This document shows positions 1-10,960 of a stretch of 64,000 nucleotides of DNA, in pieces. The stretch lies in NCBI RefSeq assembly GCF_037975245.1, contig NC_092578.1:16438821-16502820 (forward strand). Direction: 5' to 3'. This DNA comes from Apostichopus japonicus. Taxonomy: Eukaryota; Echinodermata; Holothuroidea; Aspidochirotida; Stichopodidae. Every line of letters starts with the position of its first letter. The first letter of the stretch is position 1. The translations under genes were made by a program, and so were the position numbers. Below the pieces are notes generated by a model. That model had not been told where the DNA came from. It worked only from the letters and a program-made list of their open reading frames with translations, and made no database searches.

Positions 1-66
1 GAAATTGTAGTCCGAGAGATCTCGGCCCTCGATCAGATTGGACCAGTAGTAGAACATGTTTATGAT
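1..66 (+). CDS. ITGA: Integrin alpha exon, calf domain (partial at window edge)
   Basis: Open from base 1 in frame 0 and ends at donor gtaagt at 67. It reads EIVVREISALDQIGP then VVEHVYD, matching the conserved (E/Q)VGPxVVHVYE region of integrin alpha calf-2. The true acceptor is upstream and not visible. Confidence 0.85.
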
Positions 67-3000
67 GTAAGTACCAACTTGTTCCATGTGAAGAAAAAGA
101 ACCATTTGATAGAAGAATTGGGGAAATGGGCTGGGGATAGGTGTGACATGGGGGAGGGGGGGTGTGGGAGGAAAGCAGCCTAAGGGATACGTTTGCTGTG
201 TTCCATGTTTAATTTGCTCATCATGGTTTTGATATTTTTCATGCAGAAAATGTTCATCTTGCTCTGCATATTAATCAATATATTACCCCCTCAAACATTG
301 ATCATTTTCTAGCTAGAAGCTTTAAGTCCAATATTTCATGTTGGTGGGTTTATTTTGTTTCAGGAATAATGGTATGTCTTTCTTCATTCAGCATGATGTA
401 CTATTTGTGTCAAGCATTAACTGCCAGTGTAAGTAGGGTGGCTAGAGAGTGATGATATAGATATACAAAGTGTCAGCTGTTTGTTTCCATGGACACCATG
501 CCGGAAAAAAAACGAAATAATAAAAAAAAATTCTTGGGACAAATTTGTAACTTTAGATCAAGCTTTCTAACTGCTCAGTTTACCCCTTAAATTTTGCTCA
601 ACATTTCCAAAAGTACTTCCAGGGTTTCTTATTTCCAGAGATTGTGAAGTATTTAAATGACAGGAAGTGGATGTAGCAGTGTGGGTAAATGCTTTAAGGA
701 TGACGGTATTTCACTTTCTTAGCATGTTTTTGGGGGCCGTACCAATGAGATTAAATTCTTTACTTATGGCAGATTCGTAACGATGGACCGAGCATCGTCG
801 GTAGAACCACCGCTGAAGTTTGGTGGCCGTTGTACGACAGCAAGAATAAATACGCACTCTACGTCATCGACGTCAAACCGGATTCTTGTTCAGTTCCGTC
901 GGACCTGGAAAATCAAGAAAACTATCCAGTAGGTCATTTCTTCATGTTTTTCTTGATCTTGAAAAGTATATGAATGTGTACTGCTACAGCTCATCTGCTG
1001 GCTCAGTACTTTCTATGGCATTAGATGGAGTGGAACACCATGCCCTGGCTTTACCTTTTGACAAGCCTGCAATGTCCCAAGTATGCCTGGGCATTGTCTG
1101 TTAAATTCTTCTCAAGATAGATAACTACAGATGCAAATACATCTTGCTGTATATTGCCTAATACTATGGTAGCATTGTACAATTCACAGACACTGTGTTA
1201 AAAGTAAACATGCACAGCTGCTTCTGACTTATATACTAACTAAAGAAATACTTATTCATTTTGAGAATAACTAAAGGAAGGTGGGAAACAGCTGTTAAGG
1301 ATTAAGATAAAGAAAGTGAATGTCTGTGGGAGACAGGGTATGGAAAGGAGAGAGCAGGTTAGTAAGGGAGAGGGGGTTTTGGGAAGGGTAAAGAGAGGAG
1401 TTTACCAGATATTTGATAGAACCATATGGCCTCAGTTTCAAGTTGAGGGCAGTCTTCTATTTGGTGTTTCAGGACTTTGGATTCCTCTTTTCCATTGTGA
1501 CTTTCCCCAAAAAACTTTTTGGCTACAGTCGTAATTTTTTTTTTATACTATTATCCAAACTTTTTTTTTCTAAATCATATATATATATATCAACATAAAA
1601 AAAATGTTCAAGCATATTTCTGGCTACTTTAGTCAAATTCTTGTATCAGTTTGTGACATCTTATTTCACATTTCAGGCGACTGCTTCCGACATGCTGTAC
1701 GATCCTACTTCAACCAACTCTAGAAGGAAAAGGCAGGTTACGGACGGGCAACTGTCGACCAAGTTACAATGTTCTTTCGGTAACTGCGTCAAATTTACAT
1801 GCGAAATTAGCCAATTATTACCTGGGGAAGGATATGACATCAGGATAAAGTCAAGATTCTGGAACCAATCGTTTATAGCCGTGAGTTTAAATCCTTCTCT
1901 CTTTTTTGTTTCCCTTTTTCATTTTGATATACATAACCATCTTAAGAAAAGTATCTTGGGCAAGCTCAAATGCTGTATTCACACACGCTTTCTGTTATAT
2001 CACACATACACACACACACACCCACATATATCTACATATATTAGAAGTACTTTCTTGTCGAAACTATTGTGTAAACAACTAGGATTTTTTTTACATTTCT
2101 TTTTTCAAAAGCTAAGTAAGAATGCACATCAGTTATTCCTGATTATGTGCATGGTTAGGTGGAAATGTTATTTTATTACCTCACATTGACTGACTTGGGA
2201 ATGGATCAGTATCAACCTACCCCCCACCCCCACCCCACCCCTACCCATGCCCCATCCACGACCAGTGTGCAAGGTTCTATCTTACCATTGTTCACTACAT
2301 GAAGTAATATAAACTGTATTTTTCTTCCTTTTTTTCTTTTCAGAGTGGTAAAGCAAGGATAGAAATAAAGTCTTCTATATTAGTAAATGTTAAACAGATG
2401 CCCTATGCAATAGCAACAGCACCTTATCCCTCAGCAACTAATTTTGTAAGTATACCAGACTGAATGACTGGTTAGGGTGTGGTTTAAGGTGTGGGGTGAT
2501 ATAACTGGTTAAGGTGGGATTTAAGGGGTGGGGGAATAACTGGTTAGGGTGGGATTTAAGGGGTGTGGGGGAATAACTGGTTAGGGTGGGATTTAAGGGG
2601 TGGGGGGAATAATTGGTTAGGGTGGGATTTAAGGTGTGGAGGGGGAATAAATGGTTACGGTGGGATTTAAGGGGTGGGGAAGGACAGAGAAGGCTAATAT
2701 GGAAACAAAAATGATGAATGCTGCATCAGATTTGATGAAGGTTGAGGAAGGAGGGAAGGGGATATAGGGATGCTAGTGAGGTCCATTAAGCCATAAGCTG
2801 GCAGCCGTTGTTCCATATGCATATCTTAACCATAAACGTTAGTATGTAGTGGGACGTTACTTCACATATTTCTAAGACGAATAAATGATGCAATGCTCTT
2901 TCGATGAATTGAATAATAAGACGAAGAAGAAGGACAAAGATATCCTACGGCTGTCTCTGGTATAGATAAATGAAGGGGTTGTGAGGGAGATCGGGCGGTG

Positions 3001-4751
3001 GGGTGTGTGGGGGGTGGTTGGAAGGGAGAAGGAATAAGTTACAATGTCTCTGCTGAAAATTGTTTGAGACCGTTTCTCTCAATAGATAAAATGTGAATGA
3101 GAACAGAATGACCAAATTTAGAGAACCTGAAAAAACCAAGTTGATGTTTCTCTTTTCTTTCAAACTTGAGTTGTTTTTTTCGTCTATATCTTTTTTTATT
3201 TTTTATCTTGCTTCATTTTGCCATAATTTCTTTTTAGATCGCCACCACTGCTGTGCCAGAAAGGCCTCCCCAAGGTCAAATAGCCTGGTGGATCATCTTG
3301 CTCGCAATACTATGCGGTTTGCTGCTCCTGTTCTTAATTATCATCGCCCTTTGGAAAGTAAGTTTACACCAACTTTTTTTTTTTTTTTTTAGTCTTCAGT
3401 TTTTTATCAAAGTTTTTCATTATTCTGATGACTGCCACCTCTTAACTTGTCACTAAGGATTTTAATTTCCTTGTTGGTTTTTTTCTTCTAAACATTTCTG
3501 AGGTAAGTTTGGTGTTTACTTTTAAATGCACAATGTCACAAGGTGGAGGGAGACTAACTTATGTTAAACTGTGTATGCAGAAAGGGTTTGTGTCATATTT
3601 TATACTGGTAATGTATTAATATTATTATTATTATTACCATCATCATGATCATTATTATTGTATATATTCCTCCCAAGTTACCATTTTGACTAGAAAGAAT
3701 TGCCTTAAACAAGGTGTTTTTAAATTTCCTTGAATAAAGTCATTTCTTTGCTGCTAGCTACTAGCTTAAAGAGCTACTAACACTATTCAAAAGTAAATTC
3801 AAATTGAATAGTTAAAATACTTGCTGATTATTTACTGGGATTTACTGGTGGCTGGCAATGCTACAATATTTTTTTATCTTAAAGAAATAGAATATTCCGC
3901 ATTCTCTAGTTGAAAACACCCATCTTAATCAATATCTTAACTCTAACTCCCGATGGGGTTGTTTGTGCAACACCTATTTTGACCAAACAAAACCTTGACT
4001 CTTCCATGGCTAGGAGTGGAACACAGTGGATGGTTAACGATGTCATCAGGGTACATGTACTTCAAAAGCTATTATACTATGATACTTTCCAATTATCATC
4101 TTCTCGTTAATTTTATCCTGGAAACGTGATATATTTGGAATTTTTTGTTAGCTGTCAATCTTCTCTGTATTAGAATTTGAATTTCATCAAAAGTGCAACT
4201 TTTGTGTGGAAATGTTATTTTCCTCTGTGACCTTTAAAAGTGACTACAATATTATGAAAGCAAAATATTTTCAGCTGAATATTGCCACGATGACATCATT
4301 CTCACTGCTGTCGCCAGATTCATTCACAAAATATCACAAAAATTTTGAGAAAAAAATTCATATCTCCCCCAGGCCATATTGATTGTTGTGTTTTGTTTAT
4401 CTTTGTTTCTTGGGGGGAGCTTTATGTTACGTTTATCATCATTAAATCAAGTAGTTGTAGATGTCCGTGGTTTAAGAGCATACAAGACAAGACCTTAAAA
4501 CATAAGAAACCACTCTTTGAACGAAAACACTCTTTTTGAGATCAAATACTGCCATATTGATGTTTATAAATATCACCTTTTCTCTGCAGCAATCATTTTA
4601 TATATATTTTGTTTTTTCTTCCTTTCTTATTTTACTCTGTCTTATCAAATGGTAGCTGGGTTTCTTCAAACGCAAAAAGGTCGACTATGAGACCAAACAG
4701 GAAAGTGGCGAAGGAGGAGCAACCGCTCCCCCGGCCTACAGCGAAACATAA
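1..4751 (+). CDS. ITGA: Integrin alpha subunit, 3' part of gene (isoform with tail A)
   Basis: Seven + strand exons are seen: 1-66 (runs off the window), 773-928, 1677-1880, 2344-2445, 3238-3357, then alternative last exons 4656-4751 or 10343-10420. All junctions are GT-AG and phase 0. The protein shows the end of the calf region (GPVVEHVYD then IRNDGPSIVG, the family's HVY...GPS pattern), a dibasic RRKR processing site that separates heavy and light chains, the light-chain cysteine pair NCVKFTC, a single transmembrane helix, and a KLGFFKR or KCGFFKR juxtamembrane motif. Integrin alphas pair with a beta subunit at the plasma membrane to bind extracellular matrix; the GFFKR motif contacts the beta tail and holds the receptor inactive. 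The furin site places it with cleaved alphas (alphaV/alpha5/alpha3/alpha6/alpha7 type). The beta-propeller and most of the ectodomain lie upstream of the window. Introns hold AC, TA and T-rich simple sequence and no other gene. Confidence 0.93.
773..928 (+). CDS. ITGA: Integrin alpha exon, calf-2 domain
   Basis: 52 codons between acceptor ...atggcag and donor gtaggt. It starts IRNDGPSIVGRTTAEVWWP, the family's N-x-GPS segment followed by a WP, and continues KYALYVIDV, the usual YLLYL-like strand. Phase 0 at both ends. Confidence 0.92.
1677..1880 (+). CDS. ITGA: Integrin alpha exon with furin site and light-chain cysteines
   Basis: 68 codons, acceptor tttcag, donor gtgagt. Codons 16-19 encode RRKR followed by Q, a furin-type cleavage site that would give a disulfide-linked light chain. 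C-S-F-G-N-C then FTC supplies the cysteines of the conserved light-chain motif. The tail LPGEGYDIRIKSRFWN matches the family's strand before the membrane-proximal segment. Confidence 0.93.
2344..2445 (+). CDS. ITGA: Integrin alpha exon, membrane-proximal calf-2
   Basis: 34 codons, acceptor ctttTcag, donor gtaagt. It reads SGKARIEIKSSILVNVKQMP, the ...V.S.A.l.V...P strand typical just before the stalk. Phase 0 both ends. Confidence 0.9.
2465..2690. repeat. Minisatellite, about 36-bp unit, in an integrin intron
   Basis: About five imperfect copies of a G-rich unit containing ggttagggtgggatttaagg, with gggg tracts between units. It lies just after donor 2446 and before the transmembrane exon. 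Confidence 0.8.
3238..3357 (+). CDS. ITGA: Integrin alpha transmembrane exon
   Basis: 40 codons, acceptor tttttag, donor gtaagt. After VPERPPQGQIAWW comes a helix of about 23 hydrophobic residues (IILLAILCGLLLLFLIIIAL) ending in WK. The next exon must supply the GFFKR motif, and two downstream exons both do. Confidence 0.95.
4656..4751 (+). CDS. ITGA: Integrin alpha alternative last exon A (cytoplasmic tail A)
   Basis: 32 codons including stop; acceptor ggtag follows a T-rich tract. With the preceding WK it makes the canonical KLGFFKR motif. The rest of the tail is acidic and ends GATAPPAYSET. PPAY fits the PPxY WW-domain ligand pattern, and the GEG...SET ending recalls the alphaV tail. A polyadenylation signal 814 nt after the stop suggests this exon ends a transcript on its own. 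It competes with exon B at 10343. Confidence 0.92.
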   Translation: MGFFKRKKVDYETKQESGEGGATAPPAYSET

Positions 4752-5895
4752 GGTTACTGGCAACCATCACCACTGTTAGTGCTTGCTGCATGTTGTTGGT
4801 ATTTGACTTTGCTTGAAGTCTCGTGAAATTCTATTCAGTGTTTTTCTTAACGAACAAATAACCACCGTGTCTTTTGAATGGTAACCGACAGACGTCCTTT
4901 TTCTCCTTCCCTGTTCGACGCTGCGATGATTTGGTTATCTGGAACGTCGTCCCACTTGCTCGTTACCGATTGCTCTCTCGTTCTTTCTATCTCTCTCTCT
5001 CTCTATAAAATGTTCTGTTATTTTCACAGACTATGCTAAAAGTCTGCATGGTTTTTACCAATATTTACCCTAGATATAGTGTCTTGCTTCTTAGTTTATA
5101 CCGTTTGAAATCCGATTCGAGTTCCTTTTCGATGAAAGTTTGGCTGCCCGATAGCGGTAGAAAAGAAACGGCATGTTTAGAAATGCTTCCTCGCGTCCAA
5201 GCTCGTGTTTCGCATCCTTCTGACTAAATTCATTAGCGGAGAAAGATACAACATCAAATATAATTCCTAATTTTTGTATCTATTTGCGTCAGACTCATAT
5301 TGTGAACAATCCCTACATTCTAATCAAATGTTTTCCTCTTTTGAGGGTTTGTTGATACACAAGCATATCCAGTTGCAGACGACCCTACTTCCTGTCCATA
5401 TCCTCGTTTTAATCCCACGTTAACTGACCGTTCATCGGACTTACCTCATTAACAAATTTCTTATCGTCCATAAACGACGATCTGTAGCTTCTAAAAAAAT
5501 TGTCTTCTAACATTTTTTTTTCCTTCCTTTCAGAGAAGATCATTTGTTTTATCTGGTATTAAATAATAAATATAACATATTAATTTTGCTACATATGATG
5601 TTTGTTTTCCATTCGAAACCATGGTCAACTTTATTCCCGTTTCTAAATCCTTTAGAGTTGCCAGTGTCTTACTAAATATATATATCTATATGCATATATC
5701 ATTCCTGTGTGTACTGATATACTTCTTACACCCCTATTTTCTTCCCATGGTATTCTCCCCCCCCCCTCCCCCGGTAGTATAGTCTTGACCGTAATCGTCT
5801 TATAGCATCATTCTTTTGAGGTGAATTCCTTCATGTGTAGTTTGAATCTTCTTTGCAGTCTACTTATATTGCTTGATGACTGCCCTCCCCTTTTT
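4752..5895 (+). other. 3'UTR of isoform A and flanking DNA
   Basis: AT-rich sequence with CT-rich tracts after stop codon A. The best 3' end signal is AATAAA at 5565-5570. I see no coding signal; the open frame at 5033-5227 has no homology I recognise. Confidence 0.6.
5565..5570 (+). terminator. Polyadenylation signal AATAAA for tail A transcript
   Basis: Canonical AATAAA about 0.8 kb after the stop of exon A and before the repeat element that begins at 5896. It fits an alternative terminal exon; actual use is inferred. Confidence 0.45.
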
Positions 5896-5942
5896 GGTTC
5901 CTTGCTTTTTGCAAAGCAAGGAACCTATGCGTTCAACTTGGC

Positions 5943-5973
<31 letters not shown>

Positions 5974-8249
5974 TGTGTGTGTATGTGACGCTTGGCTTGT
6001 GTACACGATATCTCAATAAGGAAATGATGTATCATGATGAAACTTGTTGGGTGGATAGCCCATAGTAAGAGGAAGATCCCTATTGTTTTTGGTGCCCGCA
6101 AAGGTCACCAAAGGTCAGTTAGATGCCAAAAACCAATATATTAAAAACAGCAATAACTCCCATTGACAGGGTCCGACATGGTTGATATTTTGGGAGTAGT
6201 TGTGAATGGGGTAAGGCATCGTTTCCAAACATAACGGTAATGTGATCGAAGGTCAACAAAGGTCAATTAATGATAAAAAACTAGTATTTTTGCGATAACT
6301 TGAGAACGAAATGTCCGTTAGGGTTGGGAGTTGCTTCAATGTAATCCAATTGTCGACCCGCACCTGGGTGACCCTTGACCTCAATTTGACCTTTGGTGAC
6401 CTTTACGTGTTTTTGGGGATTTTTACAGTTTTGATGCTATTTTCAGATGTCAAAGGTACCTTCTGAACATAAATGTCAATAGGTTGACCCCGTGTGACCT
6501 TTATGTGCGAAGTTATATGGGGTCAAAGTTTTTCGGTCGGAGTTAGGATGGTTGCACAGACTTGTCGTTTTGTTTTTTGGAATCAGGAGATTAAACTACA
6601 TCTGAAACCAAGGTCAAAAGGTCAAAGGTCACATTAGAAAAAATGTGCTTATTTTGGGAGGAAACGAGCAAAAAAGAAAATGTTTGGTTTTGATGCTAGA
6701 TTTGGATACCAAAGGTACCTTCCGATCAAAAATGTCAGATGGGTTGACACCCGTGTGACCTTCGTGTGCGAAGTTATACGAGGTCAAAGTTAATTTTCAG
6801 ACATTTAATGCAATAACTCCCAGTTCCAAGGTGTGACGTGGTTGATATTTTTGGACAAGTTGCAAATGGTATAGGGGAATATTTTCAAACTTAACGGTCA
6901 TGTGATCCAAGGTCACCAAAGGTCAATTAATGATAAAAAACTAGTATTTTTGCGATAACTTGAGAACAAATTGTCCGTTAGGGTTGGGAGTTGCTTCAAT
7001 GTAATCCAATTGTCGACCTGCATCTGTGTGACCCTTGACCTCAATTTGACCTCTGGTGACCTCTGGTGACCTTTTTGTGTTTTGTGGATTTTTACAGTTT
7101 CGATGCTATTTTCAGATGTTAAAGGTACCTTCTGATCATAAATGTCAATGGGTTGACCCCCGTGTGACCTTTGTGTGCGAAGTTATACGAGGTCAAAGTT
7201 AATTTTCAGACATTTAATGCAATAACTCCCAGTTCCAAGGTGTGACACGGTTGATATTTTTGGAGTAGTTGCAAATGGTATAGGGTAATATTTTCAAACT
7301 TAACGGTCATGATCCAAGGTCACCAAAGGTCAATTAATGATAAATCCTAGTATTTTTGCTATAACTTGAGAACGAATTGTCAGTTAGGGTTGGGAGTTGC
7401 TTCTACGTAATCCAATTGTCCACCCACATCTGGGTGACCCTTGACCTCAATTTGACCTCTGGTGACCTTTTCGTGTTTTGGGGATTTTTACAGTTTCGAT
7501 GCTATTTTCAGATGTTAAAGGTACCTTCTGGTCATAAATGTCAACAGGTTGACCCCTCGATGAGCTTTGTGTGTGAAGTTATACGAGGTCAAAGATAATT
7601 TTCAGACATTTCATGCAAAAACTCCCAGTGCCAAGGTGTGACAAGGTTGATTTTTTTGGACAAGTTGCGAATGGTATAGGGGAATATTTTCAAACTTAGC
7701 GGTCACCAAAGGTCAGCTAATGTTAAAAAACTAGTATTTTTTATTTAGAAAATGGGCAAAGAAAACATGTTTGAATTTTTAGAGTTTTGATGCTCCGTTT
7801 AGGTCTCACCGATCAAAAATGTCAATTGGTTGACCTACGGGTGACCTTTGTGTGTGAAGTTATGTATACAAGTTCAAAGTTAATTTTTAGACATTTAATG
7901 CAATTAAATCCCAATACCAAGGTGTGACACGGTTGATAATTTGGGACAAGTTGTGAATGGGGTGGTGGAACATTTTCAAACTTAAAGGTCATGTCATCTG
8001 TGGTCACCAATGTTATCATATCTGTTGACCCGCTTGTAGGTGACCTTATACTTCTTACATTTTCGACGCCATATTTAGATCTCAAAAGTGCCTTTTGATC
8101 AAAAATCCGATCACATTTTGTGATCACAAAAGTGTTGGCTATAGTGTTGGTTACTTTATGCGTACATGTAGGGCCACAATTACTTGGACTATTTGAGCCC
8201 AATCTTGCTTGATAATATGTGTATTGTCATATACCCCAAGCAAGGAACC
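5896..8249. mobile_element. 2.35-kb TIR element packed with AGGTCA repeats
   Basis: The left end is a perfect hairpin, GGTTCCTTGCTTT with its complement around a 4-nt loop (5896-5925). The right end carries AAGCAAGGAACC (8238-8249), the inverse of the left arm, so the two ends form a TIR. Inside are a GT microsatellite and imperfect tandem units of roughly 0.4-0.66 kb. Each unit repeats the phrase AGGTCAccaaAGGTCA, later aataactccca...aaggtgtgac, and (g/t)ttgacc...gtgacct. No transposase frame is visible, so it looks non-autonomous. I could not find a clear target duplication. Confidence 0.6.
5942..5986. repeat. GT dinucleotide microsatellite
   Basis: Nearly pure (GT)n with two A interruptions, just inside the left end of the TIR element. 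Confidence 0.9.
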
Positions 8250-8784
8250 ACAGTGCCCTTGGGCTCTTGTTCTTCCTTCTTACCAAAATTCATCTCTTTT
8301 ACAACTGCCTCGATGGTTGTACAAGTTGTAATGGTTGGGTTTGTTTCTCCTGAAGTGGGTGTTTCGAGATATCTCACATATATTAATGAGGGGATGGTTG
8401 GCTATTTCATTTATACTGGCTTATTCTCCTTAAATGGCTATTTGGTGAGGGTTGGGGGGGGGGGTTATCTGGGTATCTGTCACATAGGTTAGTGTCGATG
8501 GTTGTGCTAGTCATAATGGTTGGGGTTGTTCCCATGGTAATGGCGGTGTGAGGGGAGTTGTCACATTAGTGTCTGAAGTGATGAAGATGGTTGGGTTGGA
8601 TATAATGTCTGGGTTTGTTTCTCCTTCAGTAGTTTGTTTTGTCTATCTCTTTCACATAGATTTGATTGATTCATTTATTAATTGCTTAAATGATAATAGG
8701 TTGGTCTTGTTTCTAATTAAATGATGGCTGTTGAAGAAAGTCGTTAATCACAGGTATCTCTGTCACATTGTAAAGTTAATAATC
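8250..8784. other. Intron between tail exons, no gene seen
   Basis: Degenerate relatives of the 106-bp repeat phrase (gatgatggttgg, cataatggtt, atctctgtcaca) are visible. No coding or RNA signal. Confidence 0.5.
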
Positions 8785-9440
8785 AGACTGATGGTTGGTC
8801 TATTCATAATGGTTAGAGGTTGCCTCACCTCTTAAAGACAGTTTGTGAGTGAGTAGTTCCTAATAGATATCTCTGTCAAGTAGCTTAGTGATGATGATGA
8901 TGGTCTATTCATAAAGGTTAGAGGTTGCCTCACCTCTTAAAGACAGTGTGTGAGTGAGTAGGTCCTAATAGATATCTCTGTCAAGTAGCTTAGTGAAGAA
9001 AATAGTTGGTCTATTCATAACGGTTAGAGGTTGCCTCACCTCTTAAAGACAGTTTGTGAGTGAGTAGTTCCTAATAGATATCTCTGTCAAGTAGCTTAGT
9101 GATGATGATGGTTGGGCTATTCATAACGGTTAGAGGTTGCCTCACCTCTTAAAGACAGTTTGTGAGTGAGTAGGTCCCAATAGATATCTCTGTCAAGTAG
9201 CTTAGTGATGATGATGGTTGGTCTATTAATAACGGTAAGAGGTTGCCTCACCTCTTAAAGACAGTTTGTGAGTGAGTAGGTTCCAATAGATATCTCTGTC
9301 AAGTAGCTTGTTTACAATGATGATGGTCTATTCATAACGGTTAGAGGTTGCCTCACCTCTTAAAGACAGTTTGTGAGTGAGTAGGTCCTAATAGATATCT
9401 CAGTCAAGTAGCTTAGTGATGATGATGGTTGGTCTATTCT
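8785..9440. repeat. 106-bp tandem repeat, about six copies
   Basis: The phrase tgcctcacctcttaaagaca starts at 8821, 8926, 9032, 9138, 9244 and 9349, a period of 105-106 bp. Each unit also holds gatgatggttggtctattc, gtgagtgagtag and atatctctgtcaagtagctt. Inside each unit AGAGGT and ACCTCT form a small inverted repeat. Copies are nearly identical, so the array is young or homogenised. Confidence 0.93.
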
Positions 9441-10342
9441 TCATGGTTTTTGCTTGTCCAGTAATGACTGTGTTTTGCAGTGTTCGTCATAGGTAATCTC
9501 TCCCACAAAAAATGATTGATAACGGTTGGAGTTTGTGTCTCATTTAGATGGCTACTTGGGAGAGTTGGTTTATCACAGGTATCTCTGTCATATGGGCTTA
9601 TGATGATGGTTGGGCTTGTCGAAATGGTTAGGGTATGCTTCTCCTCATAATGGCTGATTGGGAGGGAAGGGGGGGGGGGAAAGCATCTTAGCATATATTT
9701 TAATGATGATGAGGAAGGGGTAGGGGTCGGAGGGATTCATAGTAGCATACATATTAATGATGATGAGGAAGGGGTGGGGGAGGGGTACGGGAGGGATTCA
9801 TCACAGCATATGTATTAAATGACGATGTGGTGGATGTACTTAAATTATCAATGCCAGATTCGTATACACTTTGTGCTGGGTTGTATTCTACAGGATATGT
9901 TGAGGTGGTTGATGGAGTAGCTATGACATAGTGGGGAGTTGAAGAGGGTCATGAGGGGGGGGGGGGTGGATAGGATTTGAAGGAGAGGGTCAGAAGCTTT
10001 GTCATTTATCACACTCGTCAATGTCACACTTTAGATATTGGTATTTAATACATTTAAAGGAAGAATTCAAACTGTACTTACTGCCCTAGTTAATATTTAT
10101 AAATATGTATCCTGGGGATATATATTTCATTGATGTTCTACATATGAAATAGAGACAGTCAGATACTGTTAGGGGGCTGATACATGGTTAGGGGGCTGGG
10201 GGGGGGGGCTAGGGGACTGATACATATGAAATAGAGACAGTAAGATACTCTGAATGGTTAGGGGGCTGATAAGGGGGAGGAGCTTTGTAAAGACCCTTTC
10301 TTTAACCCATGTTTTCCACATTTTTCTCTTGTTTCCTTATAG
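9441..10342. other. Intron remainder with poly-G tracts
   Basis: G-rich repetitive sequence: G runs near 9668-9678, 9955-9965 and 10199-10207, and a duplicated tgatgatgaggaaggggt phrase near 9701 and 9758. Nothing coding. Confidence 0.6.
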
Positions 10343-10420
10343 TGCGGATTCTTCAAGAGGAAGAAGTACATGGAAGTACCCACCGAAGACGTGAACGGGA
10401 AACTGGCAGCTAGGATTTGA
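10343..10420 (+). CDS. ITGA: Integrin alpha alternative last exon B (cytoplasmic tail B)
   Basis: 26 codons including TGA. The acceptor (cttatag) follows a pyrimidine tract (tttttctcttgtttcc). Joined in phase 0 to the transmembrane exon it gives KCGFFKRKKYMEVPTEDVNG and a short end LAARI. KCGFFKR is the form seen in vertebrate alpha3/alpha6. Tail A and tail B share only GFFKRKK, so they are mutually exclusive C-termini, as known for alpha3A/B and alpha6A/B. Five and a half kilobases of repeats separate the two. Confidence 0.9.
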   Translation, partial: CGFFKRKKYMEVPTEDVNGKLAARI

Positions 10421-10711
10421 AATCATAGCCGGTCTACCACCCCTTGCTGCACCCCCTTTCCCCGGCCGTCTGTCAGAGAAAGACCTTAGACCAATGATGC
10501 CATTAAACACAACTGTCCTGTGCTTTCTTCTGTTAAGTAATGATTATGCAAATCATATGCAAACTATAATTCACTTATAATTTGTAGGTAGGATGTGTAT
10601 GATGTATTAGTTTAGTGTAGGCCTTGTGAATTACTTTTAGAATTGATTTGATCAATCAATCAATTTCCTTATGAGAACAAACTGGTTTAGGTTTCTGTTT
10701 GACCAGCAAAC
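10421..10711 (+). other. 3'UTR of isoform B
   Basis: Sequence after stop codon B; contains ATTAAA at 10502-10507, a weak candidate polyadenylation signal. No coding potential seen. Confidence 0.4.
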
Positions 10712-10960
10712 ATTATGAGTTCAACTTGGTTAGCCCTCGCTTGGTTTATATCCGGGGGGAAAATGGCGATTTTCGGGGTATCACATGATCTACAAAGTAA
10801 CCAAAGCTGTCTCCCTTATATCTTACTCCTTAAGCTGTTTCATGAGCTAAAATAAGGAAGATAGCTTTGGTTACTTCGTAGATCCAGATATACCCGGAAA
10901 ATGGCCCGTTTTTTTTCCGGATATAAACCAAGCGAGGGCTAGCCTGGTTGAACTCGTAAT
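10712..10960. mobile_element. Fold-back MITE with about 110-bp arms
   Basis: The left arm (attatgagttcaac..., tagccctcgcttggtttata, then ccggg...) is the near-perfect reverse complement of the right arm ending at 10960. Pairing continues inward through ctacaaagtaaccaaagct, leaving only a short centre around 10830. No coding capacity. The arms' similarity indicates a fairly recent insertion near the 3' end of the integrin gene. Confidence 0.8.

Noticed and set aside
1881-2189. Extension of the integrin exon to 2189
   Set aside because: Reading past the gtgagt donor loses all family similarity and the next exon at 2344 continues the protein in phase.
2465-2690. Interstitial telomere repeat
   Set aside because: TTAGGG appears only once per 36-bp unit and not in tandem.
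6250-7600. Protein-coding gene in the AGGTCA element
   Set aside because: Apparent frames are short, differ between the tandem units, and are broken by indels.
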